Source: Pyrrhosoma nymphula (lineage: Eukaryota; Arthropoda; Insecta; Odonata; Coenagrionidae). Taken from it: a stretch of 64,000 bases of DNA. Numbering within the stretch: the stretch's first letter is position 1; the number at the start of each line of letters is the position of its first letter. The DNA is taken from contig OY754333.1 of assembly GCA_963573305.1 (NCBI GenBank), forward strand, positions 21,139,013 through 21,203,012. The letters are read 5' to 3'. Below are positions 45,530 to 56,700 of this stretch, one piece after another. The notes under the pieces are model-generated. The model worked only from the letters and a program-made list of their open reading frames with translations. It was not told the DNA's origin and ran no database searches. Made by a program: the position numbers and the translations under genes.

Positions 45530-45698
45530 ACTCTAGGAAACATATACTCAAGTATGTTTTGCCGGTTTCAGTAAGGTTTTGGTTGTATTTGGTCCATTTT
45601 TGGTCATTTTTGGTCATTATTTGGTCATTATTTGGGCAAAAATAAGTCAGTTATCCATTAAAACCAACCAGTAGGACCGCTTGCAGCCCTGTTCCACC

Positions 45699-48089
45699 TG
45701 GCTTCTTCAGGTCCACTGAAAGCACTTCAGCGGACCTGAAGCTGTATTTTATCCCTTTTAAACTCTTTGTGTCTTTACCTTCCCTCATGAATTCCTTTTC
45801 TGCTCCTCCCTTATTCCACCCTTGCCCAACATTCTTCCCTCCTCCATAAATATGCCACCCATCTACTTTTTCTGCTTGCTCCAAATTTACATTATCAGGT
45901 TGTCGTGCACGCGAGCCGCGGATTGACGAATCATTCCCCGACCCGGCACATTTTGGGATCTTGCCGGGATATCAACTGATAAGGGATTGAGACACCTCAA
46001 ACAAATTTTACTGAGCCTTTATTTTACTTTCGGGAAAAACACGGAAAATACAATACTAACGCAGACATTCCTAGTTACTCACAGATAAAGACAGAAAACC
46101 ACAGAGAGTCCTGGGCACAACGACATTCACCACATCACACACGGACACACAATTAGTTTGGCAGGGAGCAGCTCATTAGGGAGATAGGAGAAGGTGGAGG
46201 CAGGGAGGTAGGTCTTCCTTCTTACGAATTATGTGGGGAGGGTGGACGCTCTGGCGTCTCTGTCGATGCCCCCCCCCCCCCCCCCAGCGAGGAAGGATGG
46301 GACCTGAGGTGGGCGGGAGGCGGCGCTGCCTGCAACTCTCTGCCGGTGGTGGGATGGGCGCCTCCTTCGCCGCAAGGGTGCTGGCTACATCCAGGGTAGC
46401 CACTGCATCTGGTATGGCGACTGCCTCTGGCTCCCTGCACGGTGATCAGCCTTTGGACAAGGAGTGGGTGCGGGAGGAAAAAGGAATTCTTCACGGGGTG
46501 CTGTCCAGAGATGGGTGCAGAAGTCTCTGCGGGTTGGCCGTTGGGAGATTGGTACCAGACGGCGGTGCGGTGATGGAGGCTCTCAGGATCTGCCGCAATC
46601 AGGCATGAACCTCGTCTCTCCCTTACGCCGACTTCCTTCTGCCCCGCTAATGACCTCCTTATGTACTCCTGGAGCTCCGGGGCGCAGGTAGGGGTCAGTT
46701 TTTATAATACTCCAATCAGGAGCGAGTATTTATATTTTGAATTTAAAAATATTCGTTGGTTCTTTCAAATCGTTGAAAGCCTCCAGCGGAACAAGGGGGA
46801 AGGAGTTAGGAGGAGTGGGAGATGCACGACTGTTAAGCTCACTTGGGGAGCGTGAGACCAAATTCTAAGAAAAAGAGAGGTGGGGGAGGAAGGGTCCATA
46901 GTCTATATCTTCTGCGGCTTCTATAGGGTGTCGTGTGGGAACTGTGAGGGGGGAGGGAGGGGTGCATCTTCCTACCCCCTTTTCATGTTTTCCTCAAAGT
47001 CGGTTGACAGGGGTAAGAGGGATGGGAAAGGAAAAAACAGATCATGTATGCCACTTCCACTATCTGACACTCTGCATTAGCTAGGCTGCATGCACGTACA
47101 TGTTACCTATTCTGGTCCACATCAAGACCTCTCCCTTAACAAATCTGACAAACACTTCTTCATAAGCCTTCCAGTCAATGCTTCCTTCCTGCTGAATGGA
47201 CCAAATTTCCCTTTCCCTGGCTAATGATCCCTAATGATTGACTAATGGTCCTCACAATGCTATTCCCCAGAGAGTCTGAAACTATAAAATCTGTTTTTTC
47301 ATCCTCAAGGCAGAACTTGATGATATAATTGAAATAGAGTTTGGATGGCTGTTGGCATCTGGCAGAGAGTGATCATGGCATTCCACCCACCAGTTTCATC
47401 ACTTTTCGCCATTATGCCACATGGAAAACCATTGTAGTATGAATCCCTGCATTACCATGTACACATCCCATACGGCCTTTCACATTTAGTTGACAGTATG
47501 GACTCTTATGGAAATTCGTTTCCTGTGTAAATCTCCATAAGGCCAGAGGTGCATTGTTGCCAATAGAGGCAAGAATATATGCATAGTATAAAACATACAT
47601 ATGCAGTACACATACTCTAAATATAGTTTGTTGTCTTCCAATGTGGCAATGTTATTCTCTAAAGAGACTTACCTATATTTAAATTTAGTGCAACGTAGGA
47701 AACTGTTGCATATGTTACCTAGAGGGTAGCACATGTAGCATAAGTTTGGCAGCAGTGTTCTTCAGAACGCCCGTGCTGTCAATTAAATGTGTAACACCGT
47801 ACAACTACTCACTGCTGTATAACCTCTTTAAACATTTATTTCTCTATAGTAAGTCACAGTCATGAATGTAGAAGTATGGGCACAGTTATCCTCTGGATGT
47901 TGGCCATTTTGAAAACGCGTCTTCGACGGCAGCAAAGCCATCGGTGATTTGAGTCTCCTATAGCAATATTTGTTCTTCTATGGCCAAAGAATATCTTGTA
48001 GCACTCGAGCTTGAATTCCTTCCGTACGGGCAACTTTGATATCTAGTGCACTACAGCCAGCAATTCAGCTCGTTAGGACATATGCATTG
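45699..48089. other. intergenic, partly GC-rich, no confident gene
   Basis: 45700-45740 holds a hairpin (TCAGGTCCACTGAA / TTCAGCGGACCTGA). About 46140-47080 is unusually GC-rich, with a 17-C run near 46270 and Gly/Arg/Pro-rich open frames on both strands that look like compositional artefacts. 47100-47640 has coding-like broken minus-strand stretches that I could not assign. It may be old transposon. Confidence 0.35.
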
Positions 48090-48097
48090 GTTATAGT

Positions 48098-48371
48098 TAG
48101 TGGCGGATTTAGGGGGGGGTCACAGGGGTCGTGACCCCCCCCCCCAAATTTTATCAAAAATTTTTAATTTTTATTAGTTTTATAGTTTTTGTATCCTTTA
48201 AAAGGAATAAAGGGAGTGTATATGCAAATGCATGGCTACAAGTCCCAAACGTGAGAGAAGTTTGAGTATGGAATACCCCCCGGGAGAACGCCCCTCTCTC
48301 CCGGGGGAATTCCATACTCCCCGGACCCAGGTAATGACCCACCCCCAAATTTGATGCTGAATCCGCCCCTG
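48098..48371. mobile_element. hAT-type MITE, 274 bp, perfect target duplication
   Basis: Ends TAGTGGCGGATTTAG and TGAATCCGCCCCTG are inverted matches. A perfect 8-bp duplication GTTATAGT flanks it (48090-48097 and 48372-48379). The interior contains G8 and C12 runs and a CCCGGGAG palindromic patch. No gene. It has the same length as the element at 3761-4034 and related ends. Confidence 0.9.
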
Positions 48372-48379
48372 GTTATAGT

Positions 48380-49039
48380 AAACATAAACCGTGTGACTCG
48401 CGGCAGGTATTCGGTGAAGCAGCTTACTAGGATGCGGATGCAACCACCATTAAACCTTTTGCTACCTATCTACGCCGTGTTAATCTGCGAAGATATTTCA
48501 ACGCATGTAAACAAACGCCGTATTAACTCTGGTCTTTGCAATGGGAGTCGCAATTGATAATTGACTGAGCAGATATTGATACGGAAGTCGCAATTTATTG
48601 ATCATGATTGACACCCAGTGTGTGGCTCATACACTGGTTGTCAATCTTAATTACATACTTAAACTTACATAATTGACATACAGAATAATAATTTGTTTTG
48701 CCCTGTTAAGCAACTCATTTTTCAATAATGTACTATGCATGCGATTTGAATTTACCATAAAATGTTCATCTAATACATATCTAAACTAAATGGCGAACAC
48801 CGTTTTTAACGTCGAACCTTTAGGGACGCCGCCGGACCCTTTTTTTGGACACAGGGCGAAGAAGGTATTCACGGCCCTTCGCCTAAACTTGCTGTGGCAC
48901 CAAGTGCAAACGGTCTCTTATTTGTTTAAGCAGTGAATTTTATAAAAATATTTGCTGCATACCTACTGGGGAAATATAGGCTCAAAATTCCATGCCTAAT
49001 ATTTCGTTGTGCAGCTAAAAATTTGAAACGGAACTCAAG
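48380..49039. other. spacer between two hAT MITEs
   Basis: No gene recognised. An imperfect inverted pair around CACCCAGTGTGTGG and ACACTGGTTGTCAATC lies near 48610-48645. Confidence 0.4.
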
Positions 49040-49519
49040 CAGTGGCGGATACATATGGGGGGCGCGCGCCCCCCCCCCCTTGCGGGGCCGCCCGCATTGC
49101 CGCCCCCGCCAGTCAGCCCGCACGCTATTCGTTCGTGTCTTTCGTCAGTCGACTCTGAGTCGAGTTATCGAGTAGTTGTACTTTCTTATGTAGCACGCGT
49201 CCGCGTCATCGTATTTTATACGTTTCTGTCAGGCACAAAGATAGCTGACCTACGAGAAAAGTCGCGGCCATTCTAGTGATCTCGATACGTTATTCTGTCT
49301 AGCATTTGTTCGAAAAAAGTCGCGAATATTCTACTGTTTGTATTTGTTCACACTCCTTAAAAGTCTGGAAGTGAACATAATGGCACCGAATGTTCTCGAA
49401 ACAACCGAGCTACACATATATAAGGGAAGCAGAGTCGCTGCCAGGCAGTCAGTTTGAAAGCTACACTCGTCGCGATAACTTGCGCCCCCCCCTTGAGTTT
49501 TTTTCTGTATCCGCCCCTG
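49040..49519. mobile_element. hAT-type MITE, 480 bp, perfect target duplication
   Basis: Ends CAGTGGCGGATACATATG and CTGTATCCGCCCCTG are inverted matches. A perfect 8-bp duplication AACTCAAG lies on both sides (49032-49039 and 49520-49527). It starts with a GGGGGGCGCGCGCCCCCC palindrome and has a GC-rich left half. No transposase. The clean duplication suggests a fairly recent insertion. Confidence 0.92.
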
Positions 49520-49944
49520 AACTCAAGTAACATTATTATCGGAGTTGTACAACAGACACTCCCAACAACTTTGTTTATAATAACGGTTCCATTTAAAATT
49601 AGTTCATAAAGGACGAAAACTATATCTGAATTCTTCCTCACCACGATATAGCTCTGTATAATACGGAGGGGTGTAGCTATAAATGCTCCTGGTATTGTTT
49701 CATGCTCATATTAAGGGGAAGCATTTCTCATCGCAAACCTCCCGCGCGAAAGGTAGTATAACTTCTATGAGATTTTTATTGTGCATACCGAGAGAGGGAA
49801 CAGTGTGAGCGGAATTAATGTATATAAATAAAGAAACTGTGGTTCTATCTTTCTCGTGTATTTATGATGGGTTATAAATGGAACAGTTCTATCGTCTTGA
49901 GTTCACCTTTGGTGTTTCTCGGCATCTTTTAATAAAAACTTGTT

Positions 49945-50130
49945 GGTGTGGTGGCTTGAATCATGGTTTCCCGTCCCGAAGGCTCGTGTTTGAGAGCCAG
50001 CAGCGCTGGAGATTTTTTAGGGTAGTGCCGATCAATACTTGGCTCCTGTGTGGAGAGCACTTCAAGTGCAGCACTCCTTCCATTTAATGGGGCGTGAAAC
50101 TGCGGACTCATCCGAGCCTTTGTAAAGTAA
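49945..50130 (+). repeat. SINE-like unit with tRNA-like head
   Basis: The head contains GTGGTGGCTTGAATCATGG (degenerate A box) and, about 45 bp on, GGCTCGTGTTTGAGAGCC (degenerate B box). Then a body ends TCATCCGAGCCTTTGTAAAG with an A-rich tail. This order fits a tRNA-derived SINE. No second copy is in the window to confirm boundaries. Confidence 0.4.
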
Positions 50131-50152
50131 AGATTTATCCGAATTGTAAATG

Positions 50153-50290
50153 AAAGAATTTGGAATTTTGACTCCTACGCATGCATTTCGGTCATCAAGG
50201 TGACCGTCATCGGGGAGATTTTAACCCTCCCTGTCGATGGTCACCCGGATAACCGAAATGCATGGATATGAGTCAAAATTCCCATTTCTT
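50153..50290. repeat. imperfect hairpin/foldback element
   Basis: AATTTTGACTCCTACGCATG and CATTTCGGTCATCAAGGTGACC on the left pair with GGTCACCCGGATAACCGAAATG and CATGGATATGAGTCAAAATT on the right, around a short loop near 50218. Roughly 62-bp arms. Possibly a MITE. Confidence 0.75.
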
Positions 50291-50599
50291 TAATTGACAA
50301 TTTGGAATAATCTTTAATTTAAATTTACGTAGCAATTGCTCTCTTCATCCGTACCTACGTTTCGTTACGAGCAAAGCCAGTTCCGACGCCGCGCCTGGTT
50401 TCTCTCCAAACCACCTCCATTCCCCGAGTAAAATTTCCTTGCCAACTTTCCCATGTATGCCTCAATGTCGCCAATAACCATGGCTTTCGTCATCTCTCGT
50501 AAGCACTGCTTCCACTTTTTATGTTATTATTTATTATTAGGGAAATCTAGCGGTTAATGCAGGTTTATTGGAAGAGAGTTCAAATCCTCTGGATTTCTA

Positions 50600-51175
50600 C
50601 AAGCGCAGGCCCCAAAGGACCATATCTCCTTACACAATTCCTCACTTCGTCTCCGCGTACGCCCTATGTCTTTTCGTCCCTTCCATAAAACCGATTTTCT
50701 TTTTTCCCCTTCCCCGCTTACCCAACATCTTCCCCTCTATGACGACCTTCAGCAACCCTTAACCCCCTCATTATCCCCTTCAACCTCCTACTTTGCCTCT
50801 TCCTAATCTCATCCAGAAGTTTCCTCTCCTCATCCATCACGTCAACTACTTCCTCCTTTGTCTTCCTTCCGCCCGTTTCCGTTTCTATATTCCTGCTTCC
50901 GCAAATCGCACTTTCTCTATTCTCCCCCCAACGTCTCAAAAGCCTGAAGCCTATTTTTATTTTCTTTCCTCAAGAGTCCATGTCTCTGCACTGTGCAACG
51001 CAACGCTCCATATTAAACTCTTCGCCAGTCTTTTGTAACATCCTTACCAAAGGTCCCCGTCATCAGCCCCTTCCTATCGCTGAACGCCTCCTTCCCCGCA
51101 ATTCCCCGTGTAATTCTTCTTCTTATTTCCTTGTTACTACTACGCCCATTTTCCTCGGAACAGCTACACAAGGAA
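50600..51175 (-). mobile_element. truncated, decayed LINE copy (3' part)
   Basis: It aligns with 61400-61900 of the longer LINE. On the - strand it keeps KTKEEVVDVMDEERKLLDEI and the following basic IRKRQSRR block, the C-terminal domain downstream of reverse transcriptase. Several substitutions, indels and stops separate it from the longer copy. Confidence 0.7.
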
Positions 51176-51869
51176 CTAATTATTTGTATATTATTTTAAT
51201 ATGCGGTGAAGATCAATAAATTACCTTTGTTTCATTTCTTACGAATCAACTGATTGACTCATGGTAAAGTTATCTTTGGGGTCAACATATAAATGAATAA
51301 CGGAAGAAATTCATCTGGTTGGCAGTCGGGTTGCCCCGAAGAAATTCAACGGGTTGGCAGAGCAAGTAACAACCGACAGATTGTCGATTTGAACTCCCAA
51401 TCGTGAATAATAATAGTGTTGGTGATTAGACATCAGATATGTATGTACTTTCTGTGCCTTGTTACACAGGATTCATATCAAGAACTGCTAATCACTTGTT
51501 GTTATAATAATGTCGCTAATGCTATAAAATTTGCGGGGCTCGTTACTGGCAGTGAGTGAACTAAAGTTAAGTGAGTAAACAAAGAAAGGAGTACTTGGCT
51601 TGTGGTCTAAGGGGCTGATTAGTTCCATTCCCTTAAACTACACAAGAAGAAGCTCTCGCATCTCCTTACAACTTTCAGCAATACGAATGTCCAGCTGTGT
51701 GCGAAATTCTAGGTTAACAAAATTCGATAACTCCTAGGGAGCTCACTTGGAAGTCGTCCATATGTCTATGCTCCATGTCCTTCTTACAATTAGTGTCATT
51801 ATTTACTAACTTAGCTTCTTAACTAACGGTATCGAAACGTTGGTTTGTCAGAATAAGCATTAAGTGTTG

Positions 51870-52260
51870 GCTAAATACATTGTGTATGGGGTATATGACT
51901 GTGTTCCCGATAAAAGTAGTTGGTATTGGGTGAGGCATGAAAGAATGCGAAAAATGGATACTCCAGTGATGGGCACATATGAAAGGAACGTACTTCGTTG
52001 GGTTGACCATGTGAAAAGAAAGGATGAGTGTCAAAAGGTGAAATAGATTTATGGTAGATGAGTGAATGGTGTGAGAGGAAGGGGTAGACTGATAAATTCT
52101 AAGTTGAATATTGGTGAATAGGTTTTTTACAGATGGAATACTAAGAGTCTTAAGAACAAGATAACGTTAATGAAGCAATGCATGAATGCAGCTGAAGCAA
52201 AAGAGGTACGTACGCCAGGAGAGGACAGTAGGAATAAATTATTTAACCTGCCAGTTTTTT
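51870..52260 (+). mobile_element. LINE C-terminal fragment, different lineage
   Basis: The + strand reads WVRHERMRKMDTPVMGTY, VLRWVDHVKRKDECQKVK, then VNGVRGRGRLINSK and a KITLMKQCMNAAEAK tail with two in-frame stops. A V(L/M)RWxGHVxR...GRGRP-type C-terminus is typical of many arthropod non-LTR retrotransposons. Reverse transcriptase itself is absent. Confidence 0.5.
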
Positions 52261-52304
52261 TAGCCTAAAACCTATCCCCAGTAGAAATGGCGTGAAATTG
52301 ACAT

Positions 52305-52370
52305 CTACATAATACCCTGCAAGCCACCTCAAAGATGCGTGGCAGGGGATGAGTTTTCACCAACATACGC
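52305..52370 (-). repeat. CR1-like LINE 3'-tail fragment
   Basis: CATCTACATAATACCCTGCA followed by AGCCACCTC, then GCGTGGCAGGGGATG, the same stem-loop tail as at 55380-55431 in reverse. It continues with TTTTCACCAACATACGCTACACAA, a phrase echoed at 52675 and 58265. Confidence 0.6.
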
Positions 52371-53581
52371 TACACAATATTCTTAAAATCCTCTTCCCTT
52401 CCCCACCCGCCCCCTCTCCTTTCCTCAGTATAAGCCCAGGCTGTATATTCCCACGCAACCTACCGCTAAATGCACATGAGTGTGCCACAGTGTGGTGAAA
52501 CGCGCGTCGTGCCAGCGTAATAAAGTTTTGTGGAAATAACAAAGGTGGTGTTCTCATCATGGATATCCATAATTTCCACGAGGTCAGGCCTGAGATCATC
52601 AGTTTTATATTCTCAAAAGTTAATGAAACAATGACTATTCTTCAATTAGAAAAAAACCCTGCAAATACCTGTCTGGAGCTGAAATTTCACGAACATGCGC
52701 TACACAGTAGGTATTCCACCTATAGTATAGGAACTGTGAGTATTGTGGCATTTTTATGCACCCCCCCTTTTTTATAAATTCCCCTCTTTGGACATGTTTC
52801 CCCTCTGCGGACTGTTTACCCTGCGGACTTAGTACGCATGGCGGGACGCGCTAACGACATGGCGCAAACGACGGCCATTATACCTACGACTGCAAAATGC
52901 AGCGTCTTCTGCCAGCGACTTCCACCACGACTTCCACCACGCCTTTTACCGCGCCTTTCCCTCGCCAGGTCCTCCATCCCTGAAGTGAGGAAGGATTCCA
53001 AAAATCCGGTCATTCTGGCCAAGGCACAAAGGCTGTGATCCTGTAAACTGCGGCCGGAGTCAGGAAAACAGTTCATGTTGATCCAATTGAAAACTTTCAC
53101 CCCATCTATTAGCCATCCTATTTTTTCCTCCCCTCCGAGGCCTACCAATCGCCTAGCTAACCCATTCCACCTCGTCCTTGCCGAAAAACGCCCTCCTAAG
53201 GTGATTCACCTCTGATAGGACGCCCTCTGTTCCGATCGCGACGGCGAGCGAAAGACATCGTTGTGATCCTGCTGCATTTCAGTCAACTTTACATAGTGAG
53301 AACTCAACTACTCGCAACTTTTTCATTTCTGAGTGGAAGCTCGCATAACGGTCGCCTGGACCTCGATCTGTTGGTAACTTGTTTATAATTTGGTTGGTGT
53401 TGTGTTAAATACATTTCTGGTTCAGTTATTGTTCGATAATACTTGTGTTATGTTAAATTTACTCATTTGTCTCACCCAAGCTTGGAAAGAGTTTGTTTTA
53501 GAAGGGCGTTATCGGAGAGAAAACTAACTTCCTTCTCCTGTTAGCGCTTCAGTAGGTATTAGAGTATTTCGCCACTACATA
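52371..53581. other. intergenic, no confident gene
   Basis: A repeat phrase (TTTCACGAACATGCGCTACACA) near 52685 belongs to the LINE-tail family. Around 52840-53040 both strands are open in a GC-rich patch with a repeated CGACTTCCACCAC motif, but no family is recognisable. Confidence 0.35.
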
Positions 53582-53859
53582 GGGGCTGTCCATAAATGAC
53601 GTCCACACGATTGGGGGGGAGGGGGGTCACCACCTTGTGAAAATGTGTAGGAGAGGGGGGGGGGCTATGCTTCATGTGACATCCACACTTCCACTGTATA
53701 TTATGCCTTATTTTTACTCAGACTGTGGAGGGGGGTAGAAGTTTTTTCATTTTTGTGACATCATTAAAGGGGGAGGGTAACACTATTTGTGACCAACTGT
53801 GACGGGGGAGGGGGTCTAGTTTGGTCCAAAATTGTGTGACACAATTTATGGACAGCCCC
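53582..53859. mobile_element. MITE with GGGGCTGTCCATAAAT ends
   Basis: GGGGCTGTCCATAAATGACG at the left pairs with ATTTATGGACAGCCCC at the right. The pairing extends imperfectly into the ACACGATT / AATTGTGTGAC region. ATA flanks both sides (53579-53581, 53860-53862). The interior is G-rich and non-coding. Such ends are widespread in animal MITEs. Superfamily not assigned. Confidence 0.8.
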
Positions 53860-53862
53860 ATA

Positions 53863-54589
53863 GATGCACAGATAGTTATACAGAAAACATTTGAGACGTG
53901 CTGTTAGTAAGTACTATGCAGTGGGTTATGAAACAATCGTTAGGGAACAAATCTACTACTACAAATCTAAACAAAGGACTAATTAGCTACATTATCTATC
54001 GACAAACTTAGTGAACAGTCTCAATGACAGTTATTATGGCATGGTATGGTACCTGTCTGGATGTGAAATATGAGGGTATGCATGTATCATTAAATTAGTT
54101 TATTCGTGATGAGGTGACGAACAAGCGACCATGGTAGTAAATTTGCGAATTGGTAGGATATGATGTAGGGGCGGCTCCAGACCAGAGGTTGGGGGGTATG
54201 GAATACCCACCAAGGAAAGGAGGTTCTTGGGTCTCGTTCCGGAAATTTGTAACTTAAACCTTGTGTAAAATGGTGCGTTATAAGTGGATTGGAAGCAAAA
54301 TTTGCCTCATAAGAAGAGCAAGTTATTACAAAGTTCATATTTCCCTTTTAGATTACCACCAATTTTCGACTAATTCCAAAATTATTTTTATTTACATTCG
54401 CATTTAGGTAGTGGTTTTAAAAACCATTTTAGTTTATATAAAATTTAACTGGATGTTTAAGTAAAATAACCAACACTTTAATAACAAAAAAAGCAACAAA
54501 ATTATTTAAGCTTATAATTTAAGGTCTATTAAAATAATACGCCGGGTTTTTGGGGGGAGCAATTGCCCCTACGCCATCGTATCATTAAT
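53863..54589. other. spacer, possible old hAT ends
   Basis: GTAGGGGCGGCTCCAGACC at 54170 and TTGCCCCTACGCCATCG at 54565 hint at a hAT-type unit, but the ends do not pair well and no duplication is seen. Confidence 0.3.
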
Positions 54590-55431
54590 ACGACGCTGTC
54601 ATCTGTCGTGAAATTAGTGATCACTCTGACTTTGAAACTCTATCATCGGATTTAAACAACGTTCATGTGTGGAGCCAAGAGTGGGGACTCGAACTTAATC
54701 TGAGCAAATGCACGGCGGTACATTTCTTGCGGAAGTCGTCCAATTATTCCCATGTATATGCTGTGGATGGTGTTAACATAAAGGCGACAGATAAAGTGAA
54801 GTATCTGGGAGTTACGATAACCTCGAACCTATCGTGGGGAACACATATAAGAAATATTTGCGGCAGAGCTCTGAAGAAGCTAGGATTCGTCAAGCGTACT
54901 GTGGGAAGATTTTCGGATGAAAAAGTAAATGAGAGTTGCTATTTCGCACTCGTCCGGCCACACCTTGAATATGCAGCGAGCATATGGGATCCGGAGCAGA
55001 AATACTTAATCCGGGAACTTAATAAAATACAAAGGAAAGCTACGCGATTCGTCAAAAACTGCTACGGGCGTACAGACAGCGTTACACAAATGTTAAACGA
55101 ATTAGGCTGGGAGCCGCTAGAGACTCGGAGGCTGCGCGCTAGGCTTAGATTACTTGAGCAATTGAGAATAGATATCTTTCAGAGCGACACGGAGAACATC
55201 ATATTAGAGCCTCACTATATTTCCAGGTCCGACAGAAACGATAAATTAAGAGAGATATTTTGCCGAGCGGATAGGTATGGGAATTCGTTTCCCCCCCGAA
55301 CAATATGGGACTTCAATAAATGCTAGGCGTAATTTCATGACAGCGTTTCCTTTTTATATGTAAACGGCTGGTGTCCTAACACCCCCCGCCAGCCGCCTAT
55401 TGAGGCGGCTTGCGGGGTAGTATGTAGATGA
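54590..55431 (+). mobile_element. 5'-truncated CR1-like LINE
   Basis: It starts inside the reverse-transcriptase catalytic box and continues to a structured 3' tail. The tail (55370-55431) reads GGTGTCCTAACACC followed by CCGCCAGCCGCCTATTGAGG and CGGCTTGCGGGGTAGTATG, able to fold. Tails of the same family occur in reverse at 18341, 52313 and 56608. Five-prime truncation is the normal outcome of LINE insertion. Confidence 0.8.
54667..55326 (+). pseudogene. LINE reverse transcriptase C-terminal part
   Basis: The frame is open from about 54595 to the stop at 55326 (about 240 codons; the first codon shown here is GTG, so no true start). It contains WSQEWGLELNLSKCTAVHF (the N-x-x-KC/T motif after the palm), VKYLGVTITSNLSWGTHI, RPHLEYAASIWDP, and IQRKATRFV, in the order usual for CR1/L2-type elements. 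It ends RTIWDFNKC. The catalytic box and everything before it is missing, so it is inactive although the remaining frame is uninterrupted. Confidence 0.8.
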
Positions 55432-55434
55432 TCA

Positions 55435-55482
55435 TTGGCGGTCCCAAAGGGGGGGGGCATTGATCCCCCTTGGGGCCGCCAA
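55435..55482. repeat. 48-bp palindrome
   Basis: TTGGCGGTCCCAAAGGGGG pairs with CCCCCTTGGGGCCGCCAA around a 10-base loop, with one or two mismatches. It lies just beyond the LINE tail. Confidence 0.8.
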
Positions 55483-56023
55483 TTATATGATGGCTCCGAA
55501 GTCGGGAGGCTTAAATTTAGGTGTTTGTGTGCGAACGTTTGTCGCAAAGCAAACTTCCCGAATAGTCCTCCACGAATTTCCCGGCCGGTCAGGGGGTTTT
55601 CCCTATTTCCTCCACTTGGCACAGCGCTCAACACCGTAACGTGCTCCACTGAACACTCGACACGGCGCGGCGGCGCGAACTCCCTTCGTCCGTTTAGCGC
55701 CGACCGGTGTCATCCGTCGTCGTGCCAAGGCTAGCGGTTCCTGAGCTTTCATTTCGCGCTGTGGCTCACGTCACGACACCTGGGGTATTTTATTTTTTTC
55801 CCCTCCCGGCGTTTTTACACGATTGCCAAAAAAATTCGAGTGTTATGTTTTCAGCGGCTAGCTATGTATGTTTGTTCCACCGTAGCAAGTTAAGGACTGC
55901 ACCGATTTTGATGCACAAGCACTTATTTGAACCACTACGTAACTGGGAGTGTCATTGGCTACACATTGTTTTGATAAAAAATATTTAAATAAAAAAGTAG
56001 TAAAAAATTAAAAAAAACACGAT
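55483..56023. other. spacer, no feature recognised
   Basis: The left part is GC-rich and the right part AT-rich. The open frames have no recognisable motif. Confidence 0.35.
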
Positions 56024-56462
56024 TGCAAAAAATAGAACTAAAAAGATAAAAACAACTTTGGTTTTCGCTTAGTTGAATAAATATTCATTAATATCTGTTA
56101 ATAATGTTTAATTACGAATAGGATTTTGTGTTAATCTGCAACCACATCTGTCACCTGGTATGCCTTTTATCAACTGGGAAATTTTGACCGTCGATTAAAA
56201 TTTTCAATGCAGTCGGGGTCTGTCTGTATATCTGTACATATTTGTTATGTCACACTGTCTAAACAGCCCCCGACTATATTAAAAGTTTTAATCGAAGGTC
56301 AAAATGTCCCAATTGATAAAAGGCATACCAGGAATCAGATGTGGTTGCAGATTACCACCAACACCTATTCGTAATTAAACATTATTAACAGATATTAATG
56401 AATATTTATTCAACTAAGCGGAAACCAAACTTGTTTTTATATTTTTAGTTCTATTTTTTGCA
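56024..56462. repeat. 439-bp foldback element
   Basis: Arms of about 195 bp (56024-56218 and 56267-56462) are highly similar reverse complements. They begin TGCAAAAAATAGAACTAAAA and meet at GTCGGGG / CCCCGAC around a 48-base loop. Inner words such as ATTAATATCTGTTAATAATG occur inverted on the other side. Non-coding; probably a MITE. Confidence 0.9.
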
Positions 56463-56599
56463 GTAATATTTTTTAGTTTATTAATATTTTTTTTGCGAAT
56501 GATGGACAGGGGATCAGATGAGTAATAATGGGACAGTGAAAACGATGGATATTGGATGATATTGCACCAGATGTTCAGTGAAGTAGCCAGGATTTCCGT

Positions 56600-56700
56600 A
56601 TCATCTACATGCAACATAATATCCTGCAAGCCACCTAAAGGGTATGTGGTAGGGGTTGAATTATCGCCAACATTCACTGCACTATAACTACAAACCGGCA
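56600..56700 (-). repeat. CR1-like LINE 3'-tail fragment
   Basis: CATCTACATGCAACATAATA followed by TCCTGCAAGCCACC and GTATGTGGTAGGGG, related to the tails at 18341, 52313 and 55380. Confidence 0.5.

Larger units (their letters stand above)
41176..45690. mobile_element. hAT-type element, interrupted by a nested transposon
   Basis: Ends CAGGGCTGCAAGTCGGTC (41176) and its inverted partner GACCGCTTGCAGCCCTG (to 45690) are flanked by a perfect 8-bp duplication TTCCACCT (41168-41175 and 45691-45698). Taking out the nested 3.6-kb transposon leaves about 0.9 kb with no transposase, so the host element was non-autonomous. Its right part also holds a small inverted-repeat unit at 45354-45529. The insertion order is hAT first, mariner-type second. 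Confidence 0.85.

Noticed and set aside
46231..46608. 125-codon Gly/Arg-rich frame and overlapping minus-strand frames
   Set aside because: All frames are open because the patch is GC-rich with few stop-prone words. No domain, and both strands look equally coding-like.
54160..54580. Possible hAT unit between GGGGCGGCTCCAG and GCCCCTACGCC
   Set aside because: The ends do not form a proper inverted pair and no 8-bp duplication is present.
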